Source of the DNA: Fructobacillus papyrifericola
GTDB taxonomy: Bacteria; Bacillota; Bacilli; Lactobacillales; Lactobacillaceae
Reading direction: 5' to 3'
DNA: 64,000 bases
Assembly (NCBI RefSeq): GCF_018437235.1
Contig: NZ_JAAMFJ010000007.1
Location: 38,106-102,105 of the forward strand
In this document: positions 7,499 to 16,968 of the stretch, one piece after another
How positions within the stretch are numbered: position 1 is the stretch's first letter
How the letters are laid out: each line of letters begins with the position of its first letter
The notes under the pieces: model-generated
Seen by the model: the letters and a program-made list of their open reading frames with translations, nothing else
Databases searched by the model: none
What the model was told of the DNA's origin: nothing
Program-made: the position numbers and the translations under genes

Positions 7499-8509
7499 TC
7501 AATCTTCAATAATGGCTTCCATTTGCTTTAATTTATCACTGTTCTTGTACTGCTTGTAAAGGGCAGAGAGCGAAGCGGTACCAACCACTTTCCCCTTCCG
7601 AATCTCTTCAGATTCACCACCGGTACGAGTTCCTTCAACACGATAAGTCACGGTATCACCGTCAATGGTATAAACACCCATGGTATCGGCACGGTTATTG
7701 TCCTGAATGTCTTGTGGCACATTCTGCAAGCGCAAAACTTGTTCATCGGGGTGGCCGTCATTTGGTACGATCTTTACACCGTTGAAAGTCGAGTCGACAT
7801 CCTCAAAGTTCATCTTCATAATGGTGGTGTGCAATTTTCCGGACAACATCATATCGACATTGGTTTCCCCATAATCCGAGTGGAACTTGTCTGGCATGCC
7901 AAGCAGTACGAGTGCCTGCTTTTCCTTCGTTGAAAGCTTGTCAACCGATGCGGCTTGAGCAGCATCAGCCTGACTTTGCTTGTAGAAGACGGCATCGTCA
8001 CTGACTTGTTGACCATAATAAATGCGGTCAACGCTATCATTCGTTGTTCCTTCGAGTTTGGTACCCTTAGGAATGAAGTAGGTATCAACAGCTCCAGAAG
8101 GACCTATATCGTCAGTGTTCTTTGGTCCAATAAAGCTTTTTAACATGCCATCTTTTTCTTCAGCTCCGTGGATTGAACCAACTGATTTGATGTAGACCAT
8201 TTGATCAGTTGTTGTCTGTCCAGAATAAGTGGCCGACACCAACCCATTCTTATCAAAGGTAAAGCTGTCACCTTTGCTATTCTTCCAAGTACCTTCCACT
8301 GATGAAAAGTCACCCTTTGAGATGGCCGTTAAATCCATCCCAGTGGCTTTCTTATCCGACGTAGCAGACTTCTTTGTCTTGGTCACCGTAGCCGTTGTTT
8401 TGTTCCCATTATGGTGCGACTGACCGGCCGCATAACCAAATGATGCACCACCGATCACCACCACAGCACCAACGGCTGCAATGGCAATCTTACTAGCTTT
8501 CGTAAGCAT
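7499..8509 (-). CDS. Secreted or membrane-anchored protein with DUF6287-like domain
   Basis: 336 residues from the preferred start (complement of 8507-8509), chosen because GGAGAGG lies directly upstream; an ATG four codons earlier at 8521 lacks such a signal. A hydrophobic N-terminal segment (about 8-28) serves as signal or anchor. A Thr/Lys linker leads to MDLTAISKGDFSSVEGTW, which matches the short DUF6287 domain of lactic acid bacteria. A beta-rich module follows (DGDTVTYRVEG near the end). It is extracellular by topology; its role is unknown. It converges on the 6206 gene at a shared terminator. Confidence 0.7.
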   Translation of the reverse strand: MLTKASKIAIAAVGAVVVIGGASFGYAAGQSHHNGNKTTATVTKTKKSATSDKKATGMDLTAISKGDFSSVEGTWKNSKGDSFTFDKNGLVSATYSGQTTTDQMVYIKSVGSIHGAEEKDGMLKSFIGPKNTDDIGPSGAVDTYFIPKGTKLEGTTNDSVDRIYYGQQVSDDAVFYKQSQADAAQAASVDKLSTKEKQALVLLGMPDKFHSDYGETNVDMMLSGKLHTTIMKMNFEDVDSTFNGVKIVPNDGHPDEQVLRLQNVPQDIQDNNRADTMGVYTIDGDTVTYRVEGTRTGGESEEIRKGKVVGTASLSALYKQYKNSDKLKQMEAIIED

Positions 8510-8584
8510 TTTCCTCTCCATTTCTTCAATTCAACATCAAATCTGGCAGGAAAAGTAAGCAAACTTGCTCCTTCTGTCGTGAAT

Positions 8585-8613
8585 AGTATAACACTCTACG
8601 TTTTTGGCTGAAA
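8585..8613 (-). promoter_or_regulatory. Promoter of the DUF6287-like gene
   Basis: On the minus strand, -10 TATACT (8585-8590) with -35 TTTCAG 17 bases upstream (8608-8613). Confidence 0.6.
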
Positions 8614-8742
8614 AAGTCGCACCCAACCGTCAAGACGTGGACCAGCGATTCCAATCGCAGTCAATCAAAGAGATGTCGTCGGGCAACAAGCTCGCAACAA
8701 TGTTTTTATACAATAAAACTAACTATCGAGGAGGACAAATAC

Positions 8743-8970
8743 ATGATGCATTACTTTGGCCCTGGCGCCGATATCTGGTGGGAGCGCGCAAAAGAACGCT
8801 ACCAGCAAAAGTTCCACCAAAACTTTCCAACCCTAAACAGCACATTTGACCGACTCAAATCAGCAAAAGACGGCTGCATCACCGCCCGCCGCATGCGCTT
8901 CATCTACCACCTCATCTTCTTCATGCCCAAACCCTTCAAAGAAGAATTTGAAGATGGGATGATGTTTTAA
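8743..8970 (+). CDS. Small basic protein of unknown function, 75 residues
   Basis: A strong Shine-Dalgarno (GAGGAGGA) stands 6-8 bases before the ATG, and a TACAAT -10 lies at 8709-8714. The protein is rich in aromatic and basic residues (DIWWERAKERYQQKF near the N-terminus; FIYHLIFFMPKPF near the C-terminus) and may be partly membrane associated. A possible bidirectional terminator follows. No family recognised; similar small orphan proteins are common in lactic acid bacteria. Confidence 0.6.
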   Translation: MMHYFGPGADIWWERAKERYQQKFHQNFPTLNSTFDRLKSAKDGCITARRMRFIYHLIFFMPKPFKEEFEDGMMF

Positions 8971-8972
8971 AA

Positions 8973-9005
8973 AAATAGGCCTCAATCGTAGTTGCAGCCT
9001 ATTTA
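8973..9005. terminator. Hairpin terminator; the rest of the gap to 9289 shows nothing
   Basis: AAATAGGC/GCCTATTT with an inner CAA/TTG stem. The following 280 bases (9006-9289) are AT-rich and hold no reading frame or repeat that I can support. Confidence 0.55.
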
Positions 9006-9289
9006 AATAATTCAATTCCAGTTTATTAAATTGTTGATAACGTGCTTGAATTGAGAAAGTACGGACATTTATTAGATTCAATATGAAGTATCATAGCATC
9101 TGAAAACTGAGCGCTAAATTAAACTAAGAATATTGATAGAAATAATGGAAGATACGGAAGTATTGTTATAAATGTATTTTTAAAATATTTTTTCAGCAGT
9201 CGTGTTATCTTGTTGCGTGCTTTTACCATGTTAAGCTGGTCTTTGAAGTTGGAATGAGAAGAGAAATAGAGGCAACACCATGTATAAAC

Positions 9290-10636
9290 TTATTTTTCGT
9301 AATTCTTTGTCTCATCGATATCTATAATCTGAATTCTATGCTGAATGAGCAAACGATTGAAGAGATCCTTTTGCTGATTTTCTGGAAGTGTATCTTGATA
9401 TCTACGTATTAATTTTTCCACGTTTTCACAAACAGATGCTTTAATGGCGTGTGCATTATCTGAATCATATGCAGTTGCGTATTTAAAAATAAGATTACAG
9501 TTACTTGAATATAGATTTACTTCATCGAAAATATATTCAAAATATGAATAATCTGCATCACTAAGAGAGTGTCCGAAGAAGACTATGTTGTGGTAGGACG
9601 AACGGATGCTAAAATCTGTTGATTCAGTCATCCGTAGTTTTCGTGATGTTTTGGTGAAAGGCTGAACTAACAATTGAAAATCGTGATTTTGTAATTTTTG
9701 GTCATCATGTGAATCAATGCCAAAGATTATATTTTGCTTATCTATTTCACCGTGTATGTTTTCAACATTAATTTTTTTATAGTAGGTTAAATCATGATTT
9801 TCGGAAACGAGTTTTTCACCGTTTTGGACATTGAATCCATCAAGGCAACGTAGAGAAACATTTTTTAAATCTGTATAATTAAAATTTAAAATTTCAACCT
9901 GACTTTTGTCACCTGTAATGTGAGCAGAATCATAACTACCAACTAATGTGGAAAGTTTGTCAATAGCATTTTTTTTATAGCGTTCTGTAGTACCAATCTC
10001 CTGTCGTAAATATTTTTCAAATTCTTATTCCAGTTGATTTAGTTCTTCCAAAAGAAAAGGAGCCATAATGGACAAAAAATGGTAATATGTTTTTTCTAAT
10101 TGTATTTCCTGATTTTTAATCTCTGAAGGATTTTGGGTGTCTTTGGTTGATGGTTGTTCTTTTGAATGGCTAATATTTCCATAAGAATTTTCGGATAAAT
10201 ATTCTACAATTCTTAAAAGTTTTTTTGAACTATTTTTCTTTAAAAGTTTGGCAGTAATCAAAAATAAAATATGTGAACTAATAGGTAACTTTGTATTGAC
10301 TATTGATTCTTCGATTTTTACTTCATCCCAGATCCAATGATAATTGGAAGAATATGAATTGATTTTTCGTAGGGCTGAATCCATATTTGAATTGCTATAG
10401 CTTTTGAAAACACCGAATGCTGAATCAATTAAGACTTTTGCAATTGCAGATTCAATATCCATCCAGTTAGCTTCCTCAGCATCTGGAACTAATATAGGAA
10501 TTAAATATGACCAAATTGAATCTGAATTTTTGAAAATAGTACTCTTATAAAAATCTTCGTATTTAGATTTTATTTGTAACGACAAATCAAAGCCGTTGCC
10601 AAGAATGAGTAAAGTATGTTCGTTCGGTGATGTCAT
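9290..10636 (-). pseudogene. abiH: AbiH-family abortive-infection protein interrupted by one in-frame stop
   Basis: AbiH proteins give abortive phage resistance in lactococci. The N-terminal part carries the family hallmark LLILGNGFDLSLQIKSKY, and the C-terminal part carries NIVFFGHSLSDADYSYFEYIF, the second conserved AbiH block. Both parts and the 117 codons between them lie in one uninterrupted frame except for a single TAA (complement of 10025-10027), directly after LEELNQLE and before EFEKYLRQEIG. The product would be about 448 residues. The start is placed at MTSPNEHT (10636), preceded by AAAGGAAAG; an upstream ATG at 10666 is possible. The gene is AT-rich and transcribed away from the hsd operon. 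As written, a truncated protein of about 203 residues would be made. Confidence 0.85.
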
Positions 10637-10751
10637 TGTATTAAGTTCTTTCCTTTTAATGATCATAAACTATTCTCTCAAGAAGATTAAATTTACTGTT
10701 AATTATAACAGTTGAATCCTTTGAATAAAGTCGACTGTGGGTCATCCGACC

Positions 10752-10791
10752 TTGGCCGGATATACCCAAAAGGGTATAATGTTAACTATAT
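10752..10791 (+). promoter_or_regulatory. hsd operon promoter with overlapping palindrome
   Basis: -35 TTGGCC (10752-10757), 17-bp spacer, -10 TATAAT (10775-10780). The palindrome TATACCC-AAAA-GGGTATA (10761-10778) covers the spacer and part of the -10, a layout suited to an operator. It lies in the divergent gap between abiH and hsdR. Confidence 0.65.
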
Positions 10792-10863
10792 TTGTCACAA
10801 ATGGCTATATATATTAATTATACGAAAACGACACTGATTATTTGTCTAAGGAGTCCAAAATTC

Positions 10864-13800
10864 ATGCTTGCGAGAGACGAGAGAGAACTGCAGTTTGAAG
10901 AGGAACTAATTGCCTACTTACAGCAATTAGGAGGAACAAAGCAATGGGAATATCGTGCAGATATTAAAACCAACGAACAGCTTTGGAACAACTTCAAACA
11001 GATTTTGGAACAAAATAATCAAAAACTGAAGAAGCCACTCTCAGACCAAGAGTTCAAGCAAGTTCAAACAATCATCAATAACATCAAGACACCATACGAA
11101 GCTGGTCAATTTTTGTATGGTTCCAATGGAATTTCTCAAATTGAGATTGACTTGGATGATGGTAATCATGTGTACTTAGATATTTTTGACTCCTCACAGA
11201 TTGGTGCCGGTAACACGGTTTACCAAGTCGTGAATCAAATTCAACGTCCTAAGAAGTTGGCAAGAAAGGGCGATTGTCGTTTTGACACGACGCTTTTGAT
11301 CAATGGTTTACCCGTTATTCAAATCGAGGAAAAGTCAAACTCTCTCCCATCCGATCGCGCGCTTAATCAGATGAAGAAATACACCAAGGAAGGTCAGTAT
11401 TCAGATATCTTCTCAATGGTGCAAATTCTGATTGCCATGACACCAACGGATATTCAGTACATGGCGGCAACAACAGCTGATAAGTTCAATAAGGACTTTG
11501 CTTTCCGTTGGCAGCGTGAAAAAGATAATTCTCGCGTGAACGACTGGAAGGAATTTGCTAACTCCTTCTTGTCCATTCCAATGGCGCATCAAATGGCCAC
11601 TAATTTCATGGTTTTGGATGGAACCAAAGGACGTGAAATGCTTAAGGTGATGCGCTCCTATCAAGTGTATGCAACAAAACGTGTCTTGGATTCCATATCA
11701 AACCACCACTTTGGGACTGACGACCCACGGCTTGGATATGTCTGGCATACAACAGGTTCAGGAAAGACTATCTCATCTTTCAAGGCGGCTTGGTTGGCTT
11801 CACGTATGCCAACCGTTGATAAAGTGATTTTCATGGTTGACCGTGTGGCATTGACTGATCAAACGACTGCTCAGTATTCAGCCTATGATCCTGATTCCAC
11901 GTCGGATAGCAAAACATCTGTTGTTTCAGAAACTGCCAGCGTTTATGACTTGAGAAAGAAGCTCCTTTCAAAAAATGTTAAGGGAATCATTGTAACTTCC
12001 AATCAAAAGATGAATCGTCTGGCTGACCGTTTTGCTGATGAAAAAGATAAGTTCGACAAGAACATCCTTTTTGTTGTGGATGAAGCCCATCGGTCAACTG
12101 GTGGTGAAGGGTTTGAAAAGGCGCGAAACTTATTTAAAAACGCAGCTTGGATTGGTTATACCGGAACACCAATGTTTGAAAAGAACCCAAGTACCAAGGA
12201 TATCTTTGGTGATCTCCTTCACTCCTATACCATTCGTGAAGCAATTTCGGATAAGAACGTTCTTGGATTTAACGTTGAATTCCGAACAACATTACCTGAA
12301 AAGACCATTAAAGAAGATTACTTACCAAAGTATTACCAAGCCCAACATCCAGATTGGGACTATGAAAAGATTCAGAAAAAAATTAATAACATGACAGCGG
12401 CTGACCTTGATTTGGCCGTTGAACCTGATATCTACGACCACAACGATCAGCACGTTAAAGAAGTTGTTTCTGAAATTTTGGAACACTGGCAGAACCGATC
12501 GGCAGACTACAAATACAACGCCCTATTCACCACGCACGCTGCGGGGAATAAACCTTCTGTTCCACTCGCTATGAAGTATTACCGTGAGTTTAAGCGACAA
12601 AACACGGAAGACAATCCAAAATTGAAGCGTAAGCTCAATATTGCGATTACGTTCTCCTTGAATCATCTGAACGATGACAACATGGATGAAAATAACGAAG
12701 CCTGGGACGAAGCGGTTGAGGATTATTCTGAAATGTTTGGTGGTCGTTTTGGGCAAGACAATGAAGATGAATATACTGCCGACGTTGCCGCTCACTTGAA
12801 CCGTTCATCTGGGGATGGCAAAGTCTTAGACTTAGTCATTGTTGTTAACCGTTTCCTGACTGGTTTTGATGCTCCAATGTTAAACACTTTGTATGTTGAT
12901 CGTACTTTATCGGGAGCAAGTTTAATTCAGGCCTACTCACGTACCAATCGTATTGAAAGTAATGAGACCAAGCCATACGGGAACATCATTAATTACCGCT
13001 GGCCAGAATTATCAAAGCAAATCATGAACCGTGCCTTGGAGCTCTACTCCAACAAAGACTCGGCTGATATTGATAATCGGAAAGCCATTGGACCAGAGTG
13101 GCCCGACATTTTGGCAAGCACTTATGAAAAAGTGACGGATAAATTGGCGGAAGTCGTTAACCGACTACGAGAATATTCCATGAGCTTTACGGATATTCCA
13201 AGGTCTGAGAGAGAACAGCTGGCCATGTATGGTGAGTTACAGCAATTCAACCGTTTGGTTAACTTGGCTAAGCAGTATCCTAGCTATGATTATGTGCATC
13301 CAGAAGAACTGCTTGAAAGAATTGGCTTGACTGAAGAGCAGGAGAGGACGCTTACCGGATCGTTGGCAACACAATTGATTAAAGCCATTAACGATCACCC
13401 TGATGGGAGCGAACAAGGTGAGCTAGAGTTAAAGATGACCCACATCTCGGACGTTCGAGTGAATTATGACTACTTGCGCGACTTGCTTGCTGATCTGGCG
13501 AACCACGTGCACAACAAGGATTTCGACAAGGCGCAACAGGCATACGACGATATCCAAAAGCAAACGAAGCAATTGGACGACCAAAAGTATGCCAAGCAAG
13601 TTGAGCGAACTGCTGCTGGCATCCAGTCGGGTGAGATGAAGGTGGATAACTATCCTGTAAAGGCAACGGATGTTGATGGCATTATCGTTGGCTCCGAGGA
13701 TAACTTAAAAAAGGCGAAAATCAATCATTTCATTGGTGAATGGGGACTAGATGTCACGACGGCACAGGTACGTGAAGTCCTTGAAAAGCACCAAAAGGGT

Positions 13801-13974
13801 CACGATGATCTGAACCGGATGGGCGAATTGGATGCTCTTCGTCAAAATGGGCAGGAAAACTACCAGTTAATGGCCCGGAATTCAGAAGTGAAAGCTCTGA
13901 AGAAAATTCGCTATCGAAATGCTTTCAGTGACGCATTTACAAAATTCGCTGATAACTTTGTTAATGAGTATTAA
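10864..13974 (+). CDS. hsdR: Type I restriction enzyme, R (restriction/translocation) subunit
   Basis: 1036 residues from ATG 10864, chosen because AAGGAG lies 10 bases upstream and the family N-terminus begins near here. HsdR cuts DNA after ATP-driven translocation when the HsdM2-HsdS complex meets unmethylated sites. The nuclease domain shows the PD-(D/E)xK pattern (CRFDTTLLINGLPVIQIEEK, with a following Q-x3-Y). The helicase part shows Walker A GYVWHTTGSGKT, Walker B VVDEAHRS, motif III GYTGTP and motif VI QAYSRTNRIES. The C-terminal helical domain is complete. It is the first gene of hsdR-hsdM-hsdS, with a 14-base gap to hsdM. It appears intact. Confidence 0.95.
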   Translation: MLARDERELQFEEELIAYLQQLGGTKQWEYRADIKTNEQLWNNFKQILEQNNQKLKKPLSDQEFKQVQTIINNIKTPYEAGQFLYGSNGISQIEIDLDDGNHVYLDIFDSSQIGAGNTVYQVVNQIQRPKKLARKGDCRFDTTLLINGLPVIQIEEKSNSLPSDRALNQMKKYTKEGQYSDIFSMVQILIAMTPTDIQYMAATTADKFNKDFAFRWQREKDNSRVNDWKEFANSFLSIPMAHQMATNFMVLDGTKGREMLKVMRSYQVYATKRVLDSISNHHFGTDDPRLGYVWHTTGSGKTISSFKAAWLASRMPTVDKVIFMVDRVALTDQTTAQYSAYDPDSTSDSKTSVVSETASVYDLRKKLLSKNVKGIIVTSNQKMNRLADRFADEKDKFDKNILFVVDEAHRSTGGEGFEKARNLFKNAAWIGYTGTPMFEKNPSTKDIFGDLLHSYTIREAISDKNVLGFNVEFRTTLPEKTIKEDYLPKYYQAQHPDWDYEKIQKKINNMTAADLDLAVEPDIYDHNDQHVKEVVSEILEHWQNRSADYKYNALFTTHAAGNKPSVPLAMKYYREFKRQNTEDNPKLKRKLNIAITFSLNHLNDDNMDENNEAWDEAVEDYSEMFGGRFGQDNEDEYTADVAAHLNRSSGDGKVLDLVIVVNRFLTGFDAPMLNTLYVDRTLSGASLIQAYSRTNRIESNETKPYGNIINYRWPELSKQIMNRALELYSNKDSADIDNRKAIGPEWPDILASTYEKVTDKLAEVVNRLREYSMSFTDIPRSEREQLAMYGELQQFNRLVNLAKQYPSYDYVHPEELLERIGLTEEQERTLTGSLATQLIKAINDHPDGSEQGELELKMTHISDVRVNYDYLRDLLADLANHVHNKDFDKAQQAYDDIQKQTKQLDDQKYAKQVERTAAGIQSGEMKVDNYPVKATDVDGIIVGSEDNLKKAKINHFIGEWGLDVTTAQVREVLEKHQKGHDDLNRMGELDALRQNGQENYQLMARNSEVKALKKIRYRNAFSDAFTKFADNFVNEY

Positions 13975-13988
13975 TTAAAGGAGACACC

Positions 13989-15632
13989 ATGTCTGAACAA
14001 CAAACTGCTCAGTCCATCACCAGCCAGCTCTGGTCAATGGCGAACGATTTACGAGGTAATCTTGATGCCTCTGAATTCCGTAACTACATTTTGGGCTTCA
14101 TGTTTTATCGTTACCTTTCAGAACACCAAGAAGAATACTTGGTGAACGAAAACATTCTCGATTTAAAAGAGGGTGAGACGGTTAATGATGCCTACCGTCG
14201 GGAAGCAGACGGCGAAGACCGTGCTGAATATCTCGAAGACATTGCCCGTAACCTTGGTTATGCCATCGAACCTGAATTTACTTGGAAGACAATTGTTGGA
14301 AAAGTCAATTCTGGGGAAATCAAGCCTTCGGATTACCAAGATATGTTCGATGAGTTTAATAAGAATGCTCAGTTAAACCAATCAGCAAGGGAAGACTTTA
14401 GTGAAATTTTCGCTGACGTTAACTTGGGAAACTCACGTCTTGGAAATTCGACTGCTGCCCGTGCTAAGTCATTGGGTGCTGTGGTTGAATCCGTTGATAC
14501 TTTTGAATATCAGGATGACCAAGGTCATGATATTTTGGGGGATGTTTACGAATACTTGATCGCTGAATTTGCTGGTAACTCAGGTAAGAAGGCCGGTGAA
14601 TTCTACACCCCACACCAAGTATCCAAGATTTTGGCCAAGTTGGTTGCCCTTGATGCCAAGCAAGACGGACAGTTCACTGTCTATGACCCAGCCATGGGGT
14701 CAGGATCACTGTTGTTAACCGTTCAAGATCAGTTGCCAAATGGTAAAGAAAAGGGCCGTGTTGCTTTTGAAGGACAAGAGCTGAACACGACCACTTATAA
14801 TTTGGCTCGGATGAACTTGATGATGCACGGTATTGATTACCAAAACATGGACTTGCGAAATGCCGATACTTTAGAAGATGATTGGCCATCACGTGAAGAA
14901 AACGGTGTGATGGCACCCGTTACTTTTGACGCCGTTGTTGCTAACCCGCCATATTCAGCGAAGTGGGACAACAATGACAATAAAATGAAGGATCCTCGTT
15001 TTAAGGACTTCGGTAAATTGGCTCCAAAGACGAAGGCGGACTATGCCTTTGTCTTGCACGGTTTGTATCACTTAGACCGTGAGGGAACCATGGCCATTGT
15101 TTTACCACACGGGGTTCTTTTCCGTGGTGCCGCAGAAGGCATGATTCGTCAGGCCATCATTGAAAAGAATTATTTGGATGCTGTGATTGGGCTGCCAGCG
15201 GGAATTTTCTTCTCGACAGGTATCCCAACGGTTGTTCTTGTCTTTAAGAAGAACCGACAGAACAAAAACATATTGTTTATTGATGCTTCAAACGACTTCG
15301 AAAAGGGTAAAAAGCAAAACGTTCTTCGTGATTCAGATGTTGATAACATCATCGACACCTACACGAAGCGGGAAGACGTTGAAAAGTATGCCCACGTTGC
15401 GCAGATTGACGAGATTGAAGAAAACGATTTCAACTTAAACATTCCACGTTACGTAGATACTTTTGAAGAAGAAGAACCAGTTGATGCGGAAGCATTGCTG
15501 TCAGACATGCAATCCATTGATTCAGAAATTGCTGAATTAACGAAGCAAATCAATGACCAGATGCAAGATTTGGTTGCCACTGACGAAGAAAGTCAAAAGA
15601 CACTTCATATTCTAAAGCAGGTTCTCAAATGA
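13989..15632 (+). CDS. hsdM: Type I restriction-modification system, M (N6-adenine methyltransferase) subunit
   Basis: 547 residues, the usual size. The helical N-terminal domain is followed by the SAM-binding motif I (DPAMGSGSLL), the catalytic motif IV (NPPY) and the family GEFYTPHQV signature just before motif I. Two HsdM copies join one HsdS to methylate the bipartite target and, with HsdR, to cleave it. The Shine-Dalgarno AAAGGAGA precedes the ATG. The stop overlaps the hsdS start (ATGA at 15629-15632), so M and S are translationally coupled. Confidence 0.96.
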   Translation: MSEQQTAQSITSQLWSMANDLRGNLDASEFRNYILGFMFYRYLSEHQEEYLVNENILDLKEGETVNDAYRREADGEDRAEYLEDIARNLGYAIEPEFTWKTIVGKVNSGEIKPSDYQDMFDEFNKNAQLNQSAREDFSEIFADVNLGNSRLGNSTAARAKSLGAVVESVDTFEYQDDQGHDILGDVYEYLIAEFAGNSGKKAGEFYTPHQVSKILAKLVALDAKQDGQFTVYDPAMGSGSLLLTVQDQLPNGKEKGRVAFEGQELNTTTYNLARMNLMMHGIDYQNMDLRNADTLEDDWPSREENGVMAPVTFDAVVANPPYSAKWDNNDNKMKDPRFKDFGKLAPKTKADYAFVLHGLYHLDREGTMAIVLPHGVLFRGAAEGMIRQAIIEKNYLDAVIGLPAGIFFSTGIPTVVLVFKKNRQNKNILFIDASNDFEKGKKQNVLRDSDVDNIIDTYTKREDVEKYAHVAQIDEIEENDFNLNIPRYVDTFEEEEPVDAEALLSDMQSIDSEIAELTKQINDQMQDLVATDEESQKTLHILKQVLK

Positions 15633-16801
15633 TGGATAAATCAAAACAAAAAAAGATGGTTCCAGCAATTCGTTTCTCCGGCTTCACCGACGATTGGGAA
15701 CAGCGTAAGTTTGAAGATATATTAGTTCCATTCAGTATAAAGTCGAAAGTTGAAAATGAATATCCGGTGCTTTCAAGTACTAATGGTGGGATGGAATTTA
15801 GAAGCGGTAGGGTTTCAGGTGCGTCGAATAAAGGGTATAAAATTATTGGGAATGGTGATTTGGTGCTTTCTCCTCAAAATTTGTGGTTAGGAAATATCAA
15901 TATTAATAATATTGGTAAGGGGCTGGTCTCACCAAGTTATAAAACTTTTAAATTCAAAAATATCAATCCAGAATTTGTCGCTCCACAGTTAAAAATAGGC
16001 AGAAAGTTAAAAGAATATAAAGATTCTTCAACACAGGGAGCCAGTGTCGTCCGAAGAAATTTAGAAATGAATTATTTTTATGAAATAACATTATTGGTTC
16101 CAAATATTGAAGAACAAAATCGAATTGGTGAATTAATAAAGAAATTAGAAATAGCCATCACTCTTCATCAGCGTAAGTTAGAGAACCTGGAAGCTTTAAA
16201 AAAGTTGCTTCTTCAAAAAATGTTTCCAAAAAATGGACAAGATAAGCCAGATATTAGATTTAATGGATTTACTGACGATTGGGAACAGCGTAAGGTGAGC
16301 GATATTTTTCAAGTTACTAGAGGGCACGTTTTATCGGCTAAAGCTGTTAGCCCTATTAAAACAGATAGTAATCCGTATCCAGTTTATTCATCTCAAACTA
16401 AAAATAATGGCTTAATGGGCTATTATAACGAGTATCTATTTAATAATGCTATTACATGGACAACGGATGGGGCCAATGCTGGGACTGTTAATTACAGGCC
16501 AGGCCAGTTCTATAGTACGAATGTTAATGGTGTTTTACTATCGAATGATGGCTATGTTAATAAAGCTGTTGCTGAATCTCTTGATAAAGTATCTTATAAA
16601 TTTGTTTCCCATGTTGGAAACCCCAAGCTAATGAATAATGTAATGTCTGAAATTATCATAAATATTCCTTCGGAAATTGCCGAGCAGGCTAGGATGTCAG
16701 AGCTTCTCATAGATTTAGATCACTCTGTTACTCTTCATCAGCGTAAACTTCAAAAATTGGATGATGTAAAACGCTCATTGCTCCAAAATATGTTTGTTTA
16801 A
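15629..16801 (+). CDS. hsdS: Type I specificity subunit, expressed copy with two target-recognition domains
   Basis: 390 residues, full length. The order is: N-terminal FTDDWEQRK, TRD1 (coded by about 15710-16159), central conserved helix with ITLHQRKLENLEALKKLLLQ, a second FTDDWEQRK, TRD2 (16295-16729), then VTLHQRKLQKL and the C-terminal helix. Each TRD reads one half of the bipartite DNA target and the helices set the spacing. The DWEQRK and LHQR coding sequences are DNA-identical repeats (18 and 16 bp) that also flank two silent TRDs downstream, so each TRD looks like an exchangeable cassette. It overlaps hsdM by four bases and ends before the terminator at 16941. Confidence 0.95.
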   Translation: MMDKSKQKKMVPAIRFSGFTDDWEQRKFEDILVPFSIKSKVENEYPVLSSTNGGMEFRSGRVSGASNKGYKIIGNGDLVLSPQNLWLGNININNIGKGLVSPSYKTFKFKNINPEFVAPQLKIGRKLKEYKDSSTQGASVVRRNLEMNYFYEITLLVPNIEEQNRIGELIKKLEIAITLHQRKLENLEALKKLLLQKMFPKNGQDKPDIRFNGFTDDWEQRKVSDIFQVTRGHVLSAKAVSPIKTDSNPYPVYSSQTKNNGLMGYYNEYLFNNAITWTTDGANAGTVNYRPGQFYSTNVNGVLLSNDGYVNKAVAESLDKVSYKFVSHVGNPKLMNNVMSEIIINIPSEIAEQARMSELLIDLDHSVTLHQRKLQKLDDVKRSLLQNMFV

Positions 16802-16940
16802 ACCAAATTTTTTCGGGGTTAACTTTTGCATTTATATAAATAATATATTTCTGTTTTTCTACTTTAGAGTAATCTACAAAAATAGTTCGTAAATTTTAGT
16901 AAATATATTAGAATGTATAAATAAATACTGATTTTCTAAA

Positions 16941-16968
16941 CTACTAGCATGATGCTGGTAGTTTTTTT
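16941..16968 (+). terminator. Terminator closing the hsd operon, ahead of silent cassette 3
   Basis: CTACTAGCAT (16941-16950) pairs with ATGCTGGTAG (16952-16961), then seven T. It stands 5 bases before repeat A of the first silent TRD, so the silent store is insulated from the operon. The remainder of the 16802-16948 gap is AT-rich without features. Confidence 0.8.

Noticed and set aside
8604..8849. Alternative frame overlapping the 75-residue gene
   Set aside because: It lacks a ribosome site, whereas the frame starting at 8743 has a strong one.
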